From an uncultured Thermanaerothrix sp. (GTDB lineage: Bacteria > Chloroflexota > Anaerolineae > Anaerolineales > Anaerolineaceae): a DNA stretch of 35,500 nucleotides. Position numbers and translations under genes: made by a program. The notes under the pieces were generated by a model that had not been told where the DNA came from, did no database searches, and worked only from the letters and a program-made list of their open reading frames with translations. Shown here piece by piece: positions 25,761 to 34,047 of the stretch. How positions within the stretch are numbered: the first letter of the stretch is position 1; every line of letters begins with the position of its first letter. Where the stretch lies: contig NZ_CALIMF010000020.1 of assembly GCF_938028735.1 (NCBI RefSeq), positions 1-35,500 on the forward strand, written 5' to 3'.

Positions 25761-26868
25761 TTCTCGCGCTCCACAGAATTAATGCTCCAACCAACCCCAC
25801 CCCGCTGGTGATACGAAACATCCATATAGCCCCCACGTGGGCCAACAAAAATCCGCCCAGCAACGAACCCACGACCATCCCCACACCCATAATGGCACTA
25901 GAAAATAACCCCTGAGCCGTCGCGTTGAGGCCGGGCGGCGCCATCATCCCCGCATAAGAGACCCCAGCTACCCACATCAAAGCATAAGTCAACCCGTGCA
26001 TCAATTGGATTAGCATTGCCATCCAGGGTTGAGTAATAAACGAATACAACAGTGCGCGCACAGCAAAAAGGATTAACCCTACTGTCATCAGCCATTGTGG
26101 AGGCCAGCGCTTTAGTAGCCCACTTGAAACATAGAGAATTGATACTTCAGAGAGGGTTGCCACAGTCAGGCTAAGCCCAAGAAGCGATTGGGAGGCCCCT
26201 AAATCCTGAAGGAAAAGAAATAGAAAATTACTGATTACAGATATGAGAACACCACCGCTGAAGGCTGTAAACAAGAAAGCCCGCCAGCGTGGATCAGCCC
26301 AAAAAAGCGAAAAGGCCCTTGCTTCCAGGGGACGTATCAGGGTTGAGTGCACGGGCTGACGTGCAACCAGCAACGCACTCAATCCCATAAGAGCCCCAAA
26401 GACAATAAATAGCCCTTGTAACCCCACCCTTTCGGCCAAACGTCCGGCCAGAGGCGCACAAACTCCCCACCCAATGGCACCCCATAGACGGATGCGCCCG
26501 TAACGCTCACGTTGATTTCCCAATGATTGTAGCACCGAGCTGTCTAGAATCGGCACAATGGGGGACAAGAACAATGCCAGAGGAATAAGCACAACAAGAA
26601 GCCCCGTGAATGAACGCGGCAAGGCCAGGAGCATCCCAAAAACGGCCACGCTAACCAGCGATAAAACCAACACCTGCTTGTGGCGTTGGCGCGAGTCGGC
26701 CAACCAGCCCCACAACGGCCCGCTAACCAGGTTTATCAATGGAACTGCCGCCGTTAGTACTCCGATTTGTTCACCTCCCACCCCCAATTGACGATAGTAC
26801 ACTGGCAGGTAAGGATATAAAGCCGCTAACGCCGCATAGTAAATAAAATACAAAATTGGCCAATACAT
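25738..26868 (-). CDS. MFS transporter (MFS_1-like), probable sugar permease
   Basis: 376 residues, about 11-12 membrane helices. The N-terminus [31 protein letters not shown] and the loop [15 protein letters not shown] (MFS motif A position) mark the LacY-like/nucleoside-symporter branch. It lies in the sugar operon between the aldolase and the kinase and probably imports the sugar they act on. Its C-terminal end overlaps the kinase gene. The ribosome site is weak. Confidence 0.88.
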   Translation of the reverse strand: MYWPILYFIYYAALAALYPYLPVYYRQLGVGGEQIGVLTAAVPLINLVSGPLWGWLADSRQRHKQVLVLSLVSVAVFGMLLALPRSFTGLLVVLIPLALFLSPIVPILDSSVLQSLGNQRERYGRIRLWGAIGWGVCAPLAGRLAERVGLQGLFIVFGALMGLSALLVARQPVHSTLIRPLEARAFSLFWADPRWRAFLFTAFSGGVLISVISNFLFLFLQDLGASQSLLGLSLTVATLSEVSILYVSSGLLKRWPPQWLMTVGLILFAVRALLYSFITQPWMAMLIQLMHGLTYALMWVAGVSYAGMMAPPGLNATAQGLFSSAIMGVGMVVGSLLGGFLLAHVGAIWMFRITSGVGLVGALILWSARNEHTQSV

Positions 26869-26908
26869 ACAAGAGGCTCTTTAGGCCCACCTGAGATAGG
26901 CAAAAGCA

Positions 26909-27868
26909 TCAATAGGTCTTATACCAATCAAAGGAGGCTTCACCAGAAAAAACCTCCGTCCAGGGACGCGCCAAAGCGTAACACAAGGCCGCCAAGCGCT
27001 TCAAGCGCTCTCGCGCAACTGTGCGCAAAAACTCACTGCGAGCAGCGGAGTCCAAGTTAGTGGCCTCCTGCCATACAGCCCGCCCTACCGCGATCCCACT
27101 TGCCCCGCTCTGGCACGCCAAGGTCACCTGACGTAAATAAGTTTCAAAACTCACCGCTGCTGAGAGCAATATCCAGGGGACAGCCGACGCAGCATGGAGC
27201 TCTGCCAAGACCTCGCGCCACATCTTCTCATCTTGGTTATGCGCTGTCAACGGGAATTCAGCCTTGAGCACATCAACGCCCGGAATAACGCTCAAACGAC
27301 GAGCTGTTTCTATTACCACCCAACGCTTTTCTTCATCGCTTAGTGTGGCACCCTGCAGGGAATAGGAGAGCGGTTCTAACATAAGCGGAAGATCATATTT
27401 CAGGCTCTCCTCTCCCACTTGGGCCACAAAGGTTTCAATTTCTCTGGCAGTAGGAGATTGAGGGTGATAATAAACCAGCAACTTAATCATACTAGCGCCC
27501 ATACGTCGCGCCTTTTCCACACTCCATCCCGGCAAAACCTGAGAACGCCGAGCGCCAGGATCTCCGGTATAACCGGTTGCCTCCATTGCCACCACAAGCC
27601 CCAACTGGCCAGGTAGGATCTGGGTCGCAATGGCTTGCGCTGCCGAAACCTCGGGGTCCAATAGCACCGCGGTGGCCCCGTCGGCCAGCGCGGCCAGCAC
27701 CTCCAGTTTAAACTGAGAGAGTTCAGCATTACTTACAGCAGCGGGATTCTGCGGGTTGAGCGCACGTCGCAGATTCTGACGGTGATCAAGCGCCAGGATA
27801 GTAAAAATGTGCCTAGCGCTGCTGCATTGCTGTAAGCCACGCAATTTACCTATTGAGCGCTTCTCCAT
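26909..27868 (-). CDS. LacD-like class I aldolase (tagatose-1,6-bisphosphate or sulfofructose-phosphate type)
   Basis: 319 residues from ATG 27868; a GTG at 27883 would add five. The barrel shows FTILALDHRQNLRRAL, TAVLLDPEVS, a lysine in ASMIKLLVYYHP, LPLMLEPLSYS and VDVLKAEFPL, where the lysine of VLKAEFP is the expected Schiff-base residue of the LacD/YihT family. The product would be dihydroxyacetone phosphate plus a three-carbon aldehyde. With the kinase and the epimerase it gives a plausible tagatose 1,6-bisphosphate pathway; a sulfoquinovose-type substrate cannot be excluded but no other sulfo-glycolysis gene is here. Confidence 0.82.
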   Translation of the reverse strand: MEKRSIGKLRGLQQCSSARHIFTILALDHRQNLRRALNPQNPAAVSNAELSQFKLEVLAALADGATAVLLDPEVSAAQAIATQILPGQLGLVVAMEATGYTGDPGARRSQVLPGWSVEKARRMGASMIKLLVYYHPQSPTAREIETFVAQVGEESLKYDLPLMLEPLSYSLQGATLSDEEKRWVVIETARRLSVIPGVDVLKAEFPLTAHNQDEKMWREVLAELHAASAVPWILLSAAVSFETYLRQVTLACQSGASGIAVGRAVWQEATNLDSAARSEFLRTVARERLKRLAALCYALARPWTEVFSGEASFDWYKTY

Positions 27869-27870
27869 GA

Positions 27871-27884
27871 TGTGAGTCCTCACA
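27871..27884 (-). promoter_or_regulatory. Palindrome covering the ribosome site of the aldolase gene
   Basis: TGTGAGTCCTCACA has perfect 6-bp arms around a 2-base centre and ends two bases before ATG 27868, so the AGGA ribosome site lies inside it. It might be an operator for an internal promoter or an RNA element; the spacer is too short for a stable hairpin. Confidence 0.3.
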
Positions 27885-27955
27885 AAGCAGAATGAGATTA
27901 GACCTTATAACGCCCACCCAGGAGACATCCTGAGGGTTTCCATGCCCTTGTCTTT

Positions 27956-28744
27956 TCAGGCCTGGATAACCCGAACCCCTGCTTCGCGCAATGCCTCCAC
28001 AAACTCCTGAGGTGCACCTGTATCGGTGATTAAGGTGTGGATGGCACTAATAGGCGCCACCCGGGCCGTCGAAACACGCCCACATTTGGAATGATCTGCT
28101 AGCACAATGACCTCACGGCTGATCTTTAAGATGGCTCGGTCAGTGAGCGTCTCGGGTAGATAGGCATTGGTCAGACCCTCGCCAACATCAATGGCGTGAA
28201 TCCCAATGAAGACCTTATCTGCTCGCACCTCGCTCAACGCTTGTTCAGTAATATGACCGATGAATGAGAGCTCGCTGGAGCGCAACACTCCACCTAATCC
28301 CACTAATGTGATTCCTCCTGAAGAGGCAAGTTCATTGATAACAGGGAGAGAATTGGTGATAACCGTCAAATTGTTGAAGGAACGCAATAGACGAGCCAAT
28401 TCCAGCACTGTAGAGCCCGAACCAAGGAAGACTGTCTCCCCTTCCTGGATCAAGGCAGCCGCCGCCCGCGCAATCCGTTGTTTCTCGTCCAAATGCTGGT
28501 TGGAGCGCTGGAGGATAGGAGGCTCGGCTGGGGCACGGCGCGCAGGTATGGCACCACCACGCACTTTGCAAATCAATCCACGCTGGTCCAGGGCTTCCAG
28601 ATCCCGACGGGCAGTTGCCTCGCTGATGCCAAACGCCTCACAGATCTCCACAATGCTGACACGCTGGCGACGATTGATCAGATCTAGGATAAGCCCTTGC
28701 CGATCAGGCCCAGGAAAGGCGGTTTTCTGTGCGCTGGTTTTCAT
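27956..28744 (-). CDS. DeoR/GlpR-family transcriptional regulator of the sugar operon
   Basis: 262 residues. The DeoR helix-turn-helix is clear (LILDLINRRQRVSIVEICEAFGISEATARRDLEAL, then KVRGGA). The sensor domain has the sugar-phosphate-binding landmarks FLGSGSTVLELARLL, VITNSLPVINEL, GGVLRSSELSFIG, and KVFIGIHAIDVGEG and VLADHSKCGR. DeoR proteins usually respond to phosphorylated sugars, which suits a kinase-aldolase operon. It is the first gene, with AGAGGA seven bases before its ATG, and a 211-base... free region upstream holds the promoter. Confidence 0.93.
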   Translation of the reverse strand: MKTSAQKTAFPGPDRQGLILDLINRRQRVSIVEICEAFGISEATARRDLEALDQRGLICKVRGGAIPARRAPAEPPILQRSNQHLDEKQRIARAAAALIQEGETVFLGSGSTVLELARLLRSFNNLTVITNSLPVINELASSGGITLVGLGGVLRSSELSFIGHITEQALSEVRADKVFIGIHAIDVGEGLTNAYLPETLTDRAILKISREVIVLADHSKCGRVSTARVAPISAIHTLITDTGAPQEFVEALREAGVRVIQA

Positions 28745-28798
28745 CTCCGCATCCTCTTGATCTTGAAATACACCTAGATAAATGAACGATTATGACTG

Positions 28799-28827
28799 AT
28801 TGTACGATATTTTGATTGAATGTGCAA
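28799..28827 (-). promoter_or_regulatory. Promoter of the DeoR sugar operon
   Basis: On the minus strand TTGCAC (28827-28822) and TACAAT (28804-28799) with a 17-base spacer, about 55 bases before the ATG. The motif GATT recurs at 28788, 28798, 28814 and 28845 (plus strand), which may be part of a DeoR site. Confidence 0.7.
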
Positions 28828-28872
28828 CGCTTGGTTGTTCTATTGATTTCACAGCAATCCCTCAGCACCGAT

Positions 28873-28888
28873 TAAGCAATTTTGCTTA
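28873..28888. promoter_or_regulatory. Palindromic candidate operator upstream of the redox cluster
   Basis: TAAGCAATTTTGCTTA is a perfect 16-bp palindrome, 47 bases before the extended -10 box of the redox cluster and about 45 bases from the divergent DeoR promoter. It is a candidate site for the NarL-type regulator encoded at 33323 or for another activator. Confidence 0.45.
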
Positions 28889-28931
28889 CCACGATTCACG
28901 CCATGCCGCGCTCGGTAGGCTACAGTCTTAT

Positions 28932-28940
28932 TGTTATACT
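28932..28940 (+). promoter_or_regulatory. Extended -10 promoter of the redox cluster
   Basis: TGTTATACT fits the extended -10 pattern TGnTATAAT with one mismatch, 34 bases before ATG 28975. The -35 region (TCGGTA) is poor, suggesting an activator-dependent promoter. Confidence 0.5.
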
Positions 28941-28974
28941 CTGGAGTGCAAAACCCTAAAAGGTGGAAGACCAA

Positions 28975-29430
28975 ATGTGCTTCATAACCACTTTATCACG
29001 GCAGAACCTAAAAACCATCTCACTGCTCTTCGTGGCTGCCACGGTGCTAATTGCCGCGTGTGTTACTTCAACCCCCAGTTTGCCTATGGCAGCCCCCAAC
29101 GAGATGCCCCTTGAAGTTCAGAAAGCACCCGTCATCGTTCAGGATGCCTATCGTTTTGCCGTGGCAAATCCAAATATTCTCTCCCAGATACCCTGCTATT
29201 GCGGATGCGGGGCTATAGGTCACACCTCGAATTATGATTGTTACGTAAAAGAAGCCCAACCTTCAGGTGTCATCGAATTCGACACCCATGCCTTGGGTTG
29301 TTCTATTTGTGTTGATATCACTCAAGATGTCATGCGCTTGACCCGAGAGGGTAAGACTCTGGACGAAGTCCAGATCTTCATTGATCATACCTACGCCCAA
29401 TACGGACCACCAACACCATTGAAACCATGA
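28975..29430 (+). CDS. PCYCGC-motif lipoprotein
   Basis: 151 residues from ATG 28975, which follows GGTGG by eight bases. A signal peptide with lipobox LIAAC makes it a membrane-anchored exported lipoprotein. The mature part carries PCYCGCGAIGHTSNYDCY, the defining PCYCGC motif, and a second pair in GCSICVDIT, then a helix (VMRLTREGKTLDEVQIFIDHTY). Seven cysteines apart from the lipid one suggest metal binding or thiol chemistry, but the function of this family is not established. It overlaps the CuA gene by four bases and opens a four-gene redox operon. Confidence 0.85.
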   Translation: MCFITTLSRQNLKTISLLFVAATVLIAACVTSTPSLPMAAPNEMPLEVQKAPVIVQDAYRFAVANPNILSQIPCYCGCGAIGHTSNYDCYVKEAQPSGVIEFDTHALGCSICVDITQDVMRLTREGKTLDEVQIFIDHTYAQYGPPTPLKP

Positions 29431-29942
29431 AATACATTCCAGTTATGGTTCAAAGGCTCGCTTCATCTCGACGGAGCGTTTATCTGATTTTCATCTCGGC
29501 CGCGGCCATAATTCTTGGAATACCTGTGCCGCCACCTGCCATATCGGCTACCGAGCGCTATATTCGCGTTGAGGCAAGCATGTATCGCTTCTCCCCTGAG
29601 CAGATTTTTGTTTCTCCTGGCGAGCGGGTGACAATTGAATTGGTCGCTACCGATGTTAAGCACGGTCTGTATCTGGATGATTATGGATTAAGCCTGGAAG
29701 CCGAACCGGGGCAACCCGCACGAGAAACATTTGTGGCCACCCGACCAGGTGTGTACCGCCTCCGCTGTTCAGTGCCTTGTGGGAATTTACACCCCTTCAT
29801 GTTGGGAAAGCTTCAAATTGGCCCCAACCTTGCTCTTCTGCGCGGAAGCCTCCTAGGCGCAATGGCTATAATTATTGCTCTCTTTCCTCGCTCTGCTCCC
29901 CAGATGTCACGACAAAAGCACTTCCCAAATGGCACCGATTGA
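29427..29942 (+). CDS. Membrane-anchored CuA-type cupredoxin (cytochrome oxidase subunit II-like)
   Basis: 171 residues. An N-terminal helix (about 18-34), a cupredoxin domain and a C-terminal hydrophobic segment (about 137-153) are seen. The binuclear copper ligands are all present with canonical spacing: His 79, Cys 114, Cys 118, His 122 and Met 125 in CSVPCGNLHPFM. CuA centres accept electrons from cytochrome c or quinol-linked carriers and pass them to an oxidase or to nitrous oxide reductase. The protein lacks the two-helix N-terminus of normal subunit II and no subunit I gene is adjacent, so its partner is unknown. Confidence 0.85.
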   Translation: MKYIPVMVQRLASSRRSVYLIFISAAAIILGIPVPPPAISATERYIRVEASMYRFSPEQIFVSPGERVTIELVATDVKHGLYLDDYGLSLEAEPGQPARETFVATRPGVYRLRCSVPCGNLHPFMLGKLQIGPNLALLRGSLLGAMAIIIALFPRSAPQMSRQKHFPNGTD

Positions 29943-31230
29943 GTTAACCCGTTTTTCTCAGATCTATTCCCTTTTGCATAGCCGTTGGCCCCAGTTTATC
30001 CTCCGTGCACTCATACTGGCCGGTTTTATGTTCACAATCCTGAGCGGTCTGTGGGGATCTCAGGTGGGAAGCCATAATTTTGCTACAATTTTTGTCTGGA
30101 TTGCTTGGTGGAGTGCATTAAAACTTTTCTTTATTCCCATAGGGGGACGTACCTGGTGTAGCATTTGTCCTCTCCCTTTACTAGGTGAGTGGCTGCAAAA
30201 CCGAGGGATTTTGCGCTCACGAGATGCACAATGCCTGCATGGAAAGAGCTGGCCCCGCGCCTGGCGTAACGCCTGGATACCAGTGGTCAGTTTTTTGCTG
30301 GTGGGCTGGTTCGGTGTTATCATCTTAACTTCTCCGCGGACTACCGCATTTGTACTGTTAGGGTTGTTCGTCCTCGCTACGCTACTTGGGTTAATATACG
30401 AAAGGCGTGCTTTTTGTCGTTATATTTGTCCCGTTGGTGGCTTTAGCGGACTTTATACCAGATTAGCCCCACCCGCTATACGCGTAAGCAATACTACACT
30501 ATGTACCATTCATATTGAAAAGACATGCTACAACGTCTGTCCGTGGGGACAGTATCCTTTGGCCCTTAAGACCAGTGGCAACTGCGGGCTATGCATGGAA
30601 TGCCTGCGTGCCTGCCCCTATCAGAATATTAGTCTTAGCCTGCGTCCATGGGGAATCGAGTTATCTTCACCCCCCAAGATGAGAGTAGACGAGGTATTTC
30701 TTGCACTTGTGATGTTAACCACCGCTGGTGTAGATGCGGCCATTTTTCTGGGCCCTTGGGGCGCGCTAAAGTCCGCCACCTATACAGTGGGAAGCCCGGG
30801 TTGGTGGATCTTTGCAACGGCTTTCCTCCTCCTGGTGCTCGGTATTGTCCCCGCTTTTTATGCCCTGACAACATGGATCGCCCAAAGAATACGAAAGGGA
30901 GGACTCTCCCCTAAGTCATCATTCACCTATTATGGACCAATCTTGCTACCCCTTGGCCTAATGGCTTGGATTGCTTTTACCTTGGCATTTGCTTCCACAA
31001 AACTATCATACCTCTTACCTGTGCTCTCTGACCCTCTGGGCTGGGGATGGAATTTGTTGGGATTGACTAACCATATTTCAACAGGACAAACTCCCCTGCT
31101 CAGCTCCGCCCTACAGACCCTTATCCTCGCTGGTGGCGCTATGATCGCCACAAAAACCGCGCGCGAGTTATCCCGGTCTTTGTATGAGTCCATTCCCTGC
31201 TCATATTCATTGCTACATTTACCTGGATAA
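29929..31230 (+). CDS. NapH/NosR-like membrane protein with ferredoxin-type 4Fe-4S clusters
   Basis: 433 residues from ATG 29929, overlapping the CuA gene by 14 bases. Four or more helices alternate with cysteine motifs: CSICP (77-81), CRYICP (163-168), CTIHIEKTCYNVCP (192-205) and a complete CGLCMECLRACP (219-230). The CxxxCP motifs next to membrane helices and the ferredoxin pair are the pattern of NapH, NosR and CcoG/RdxA. After that, four further helices (about 250-410) extend it beyond NapH. It probably moves electrons from the quinone pool or ferredoxin to the exported copper proteins beside it; that is inference. The flavin domain of NosR is absent. Confidence 0.82.
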   Translation: MAPIELTRFSQIYSLLHSRWPQFILRALILAGFMFTILSGLWGSQVGSHNFATIFVWIAWWSALKLFFIPIGGRTWCSICPLPLLGEWLQNRGILRSRDAQCLHGKSWPRAWRNAWIPVVSFLLVGWFGVIILTSPRTTAFVLLGLFVLATLLGLIYERRAFCRYICPVGGFSGLYTRLAPPAIRVSNTTLCTIHIEKTCYNVCPWGQYPLALKTSGNCGLCMECLRACPYQNISLSLRPWGIELSSPPKMRVDEVFLALVMLTTAGVDAAIFLGPWGALKSATYTVGSPGWWIFATAFLLLVLGIVPAFYALTTWIAQRIRKGGLSPKSSFTYYGPILLPLGLMAWIAFTLAFASTKLSYLLPVLSDPLGWGWNLLGLTNHISTGQTPLLSSALQTLILAGGAMIATKTARELSRSLYESIPCSYSLLHLPG

Positions 31231-31234
31231 TGAT

Positions 31235-32266
31235 ATGGCTGCTTATAGGATGAAGCAAGAACACCTTGCACGTTTCATTATGGTTCTCTTGATCATACTA
31301 GTGCTGGCATCACCCGCTATGGGCAAAATGTTGTGGCGCCTTCAAAATTCCGCCACGCTAGAGATACATGCCCGCTTGCCTGAGTCCGGTGGGTGGTCGC
31401 TGAATACCATCACTGTTCGCAGTGGACAACCCTTAACTCTTCGTTTTACCAGCGAAGATGTTGTGCACGGATTTGCTATCGGCAAACTCAACCTGCCTGA
31501 GATTGAAATTTTGCCTGGTGAATTTATTGAAACAACTTTAACTTTCTCTAATCCTGGCAAATACACTTTTTACTGCACTCGCTGGTGTGGCCCCAATCAC
31601 TGGCGCATGCGCGGGGTGATCAACGTTATTGGGATGAGCCCCACTCCCACCCCCGAACCACCACCGCTTTACCTCGCACTGGGCATTGACTTGGATGCTC
31701 CTCATCGTGCCGAGAGCATCCCCAGGCGGGCAGCCGATCCCCAGCACGGATCAGGGCTGCAGAACCACCTACCATCCTATGCGCTTGAGCAAGACACCTA
31801 CCTCTCCAATAGCCCAGCCTCGCTATGGATGCGCTTACGGGCCGAATCGTCATTACGACCTCTGAGTGACGACGACCTTTGGGACCTTGTGGCGTGGATA
31901 TGGGAGCAACATGCCTCAGCGCAAGAAATCGCTATAGGACAGAAACTCTACGCCCAAAACTGCGCCGCATGCCATGGCGAATCCGGGAAGGGTGATGGAG
32001 TTATGATACGAGATCTCCCTCCGCCTACTGCTGAGGATCATGTCACCTCTCACGAGGAACGCACACGCCCTCCTGATTGGAGTGACCCCCACCAACTACT
32101 TGGAGCTAGTCCCGCCCTCCTGGCCGGCAAAATTATCCGTGGAGGAATGGGTACGGGTATGCCTTACTGGGGCCCTATATTCACTTCCGAGCAAATAGAT
32201 GCTTTGGTGACATATCTCTATCGTTTTGCCTGGAACGGCGCTCCCAATGCTTCAACACATCCTTAG
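31235..32266 (+). CDS. CuA-cytochrome c fusion protein
   Basis: 343 residues from ATG 31235, four bases after the previous stop. One N-terminal helix (about 12-30) anchors the exported protein. The cupredoxin has CuA ligands His 78, Cys 114, Cys 118, His 122 and Met 125 (CTRWCGPNHWRM), spaced as in the protein at 29427. A Pro/Thr-rich linker follows, then a class I cytochrome c with CAACH (243-247) and a likely Met ligand in GTGMPYW (Met 309). The stretch SLWMRLRAESSLRPLSDDDLWDLVAWIW before the haem resembles a cytochrome c terminal helix and may be a remnant of a second domain without haem. It resembles caa3 subunit II, but with one helix. Its stop overlaps that of the convergent kinase gene by four bases. 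Confidence 0.85.
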   Translation: MAAYRMKQEHLARFIMVLLIILVLASPAMGKMLWRLQNSATLEIHARLPESGGWSLNTITVRSGQPLTLRFTSEDVVHGFAIGKLNLPEIEILPGEFIETTLTFSNPGKYTFYCTRWCGPNHWRMRGVINVIGMSPTPTPEPPPLYLALGIDLDAPHRAESIPRRAADPQHGSGLQNHLPSYALEQDTYLSNSPASLWMRLRAESSLRPLSDDDLWDLVAWIWEQHASAQEIAIGQKLYAQNCAACHGESGKGDGVMIRDLPPPTAEDHVTSHEERTRPPDWSDPHQLLGASPALLAGKIIRGGMGTGMPYWGPIFTSEQIDALVTYLYRFAWNGAPNASTHP

Positions 32267-33342
32267 GTACTCGATTGTACACTTACTCGAACCCGCGTAC
32301 CTTCGCCAGGTGCCGTATACAATTCCAAACGCGCGCCGATCAACTCGGCTCGTTCACGCATTCCAAGAAGCCCAAAATGTCCCTGTAGCGCAAAGTCGGT
32401 TGGGGCATTGGGTAACAGAAAACCGTCTCCATCATCTTCTATTTCCAGGATCACCTTTCGGTCTTCAAAAACTATACGAAGATCGGCGCGCTGTGCATGG
32501 GCATGACGAATTACATTGTTTAACGCCTCTTGAGCAATGCGATATAAAACAAGTTCAACTTGGGGATCAAGGCGTCGTTCCCATCCCACGCACTTAAGAT
32601 CTATGCGTACCCCACTGGATTGCTCAACTTCTTGAGCTAACATCTCTAACGCAGTAACCAACCCTAAATCTTCAAGATAAATGGGGCGCAGCGCCCGGAT
32701 GAGACGGCGCAAATTTTCAATGGTCTGCTCAGCTAACAGTTCCAACTCTCGCAAAACTTTTCTACTATTGGGATCGCGCACTGACTTTATAGCCAATTGA
32801 ACATGATGCTTGAGCGCAATGAGCGCTTGAATGGTATCGTCATGAAGTTCACGTGCCAGACGGCGACGTTCTTCCTCCTGCCCCGTGGTAATAGCGTTGA
32901 TATAATCGCGCAGGCCTTCTTGAGCGGCCTGAACCTTACGCGCCATCTCACTCAGTTCGCGCTGTAAGTTTTGAATCTCAACAATCCCTCCCACTGGTTG
33001 TTGAACGGCTTCAAAATTACCCTCGGATAACGCCCCTGCTTGCTTTTCAAGCGCCTGCAGAGGACGAATAATCTGCCGTGTACCAAACCAAAACGCCGCT
33101 CCAGCAACAGCCAAAGGGACAAGAAGAACCAACGGAGCCACCAGAGTTAACTCTAAGAGGGGGTTGGTTGCCGCTTTCCAGGCCTCCTCAGATAAATACT
33201 GACGCATGACGTGCTCATGCAGAGCCAAGCTACCCACCACCACACCAATCAGGATAATCGTTATAGGCAGTACCATCCAAAATAATGCCTGGAACCCCGA
33301 AGCGCTAAATATATATTGACGCTTATTCATAACGAAATTCAT
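32263..33342 (-). CDS. NarX/LiaS-type sensor histidine kinase
   Basis: 359 residues. Two helices (about 21-41 and 66-88) flank a short extracytoplasmic loop, then HAMP-like sequence (IIRPLQALEKQAGALSEGNF), a coiled coil and the HisKA_3 dimerisation box RRLARELHDDTIQALI, with His 167 as phospho-acceptor. The ATPase part has EALNNVIRHAHA, EDDGDGF and GLLGMRERAELIGA. Its gene overlaps the response regulator by 20 bases, so the two form one system. The very short sensor loop suggests sensing in or at the membrane. Position next to the redox cluster makes that cluster a plausible target. Confidence 0.92.
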   Translation of the reverse strand: MNFVMNKRQYIFSASGFQALFWMVLPITIILIGVVVGSLALHEHVMRQYLSEEAWKAATNPLLELTLVAPLVLLVPLAVAGAAFWFGTRQIIRPLQALEKQAGALSEGNFEAVQQPVGGIVEIQNLQRELSEMARKVQAAQEGLRDYINAITTGQEEERRRLARELHDDTIQALIALKHHVQLAIKSVRDPNSRKVLRELELLAEQTIENLRRLIRALRPIYLEDLGLVTALEMLAQEVEQSSGVRIDLKCVGWERRLDPQVELVLYRIAQEALNNVIRHAHAQRADLRIVFEDRKVILEIEDDGDGFLLPNAPTDFALQGHFGLLGMRERAELIGARLELYTAPGEGTRVRVSVQSST

Positions 33343-34027
33343 CCCCCGAGAATCCCGTCGGTTGTGGGATTAATCCCAAAGCCACCGCTCGCATGACCGC
33401 CTCAGTACGACTGCCAACCTGTAATTTAGCAAAAATGTGGGCTAAGTGTCCCTGAACCGTACGATCGCTAATCCCCAACTGTATCCCAATGGCTTTATTA
33501 GTTAATCCTCGGGCCACCAAGCGTAGTACATCCAATTCACGCTCTGTCAATGGCTCCATCAAACGCTTGCTGCGGCGGAAGAGGGTAGACATAAGTTTAC
33601 GAGCAATAAGAGGATCAATCGCTGACTTTCCTTCATAAACGTCACGCACAGCCTGCACCAAATCTTCCGCATCCGCGGTCTTAAGCACGTAACCATTTGC
33701 CCCCGCCTGGAGTACTGCTATCACGTAAGGATCATCATCATAGGCAGTGAGAATAAGAATCCCTACCCGCGGAAAATGCGCCCGAACGCGTTGGGTAACC
33801 TCGATCCCACTAGCCTTTGGCATTTGAATATCCAGGACAGCCACATCGGGCTGATGTCTTTCAATTAACGCAAGCGCCTCTTCACCATCCGCGGCTTCGG
33901 CAACAACTTGAATATCCCGTTCTCTCTCAAGCAATTGACGTATTCCCGCCCGCACGATGTGATGATCATCTGCCAGCAGCACCCGAATCTTCGTCTTAGC
34001 CTTAGAGCGCTTTTCCATAACCTTCAT
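33323..34027 (-). CDS. NarL/FixJ-type response regulator
   Basis: 234 residues. The receiver domain has the acid pair LLADDHH, the phospho-acceptor Asp 66 in VLDIQMP, Thr in ILTAYDD and the lysine in GYVLKTA. A LuxR-type helix-turn-helix follows (LTERELDVLRLVARGLTNKAIGIQLGISDRTVQGHL). ATG 34018 is an alternative start giving 231 residues. It precedes and overlaps the kinase gene. A TATAAT lies at 34045-34040, inside the end of the DUF2085 gene, so it may have its own promoter. Confidence 0.93.
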   Translation of the reverse strand: MKVMEKRSKAKTKIRVLLADDHHIVRAGIRQLLERERDIQVVAEAADGEEALALIERHQPDVAVLDIQMPKASGIEVTQRVRAHFPRVGILILTAYDDDPYVIAVLQAGANGYVLKTADAEDLVQAVRDVYEGKSAIDPLIARKLMSTLFRRSKRLMEPLTERELDVLRLVARGLTNKAIGIQLGISDRTVQGHLAHIFAKLQVGSRTEAVMRAVALGLIPQPTGFSGDEFRYE

Positions 34028-34039
34028 CCATGATACTTG

Positions 34040-34045
34040 ATTATA
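34040..34045 (-). promoter_or_regulatory. Candidate -10 box of the two-component operon
   Basis: On the minus strand TATAAT lies 12 bases before ATG 34027 (21 before ATG 34018). No good -35 box was seen at 16-18 bases. A start so near the ATG would give an almost leaderless mRNA. Confidence 0.4.
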
Positions 34046-34047
34046 GC

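Noticed and set aside
29427..32266. Standard aa3 or caa3 oxidase operon
   Set aside because: No subunit I or III gene is present and the CuA proteins have one N-terminal helix instead of two.
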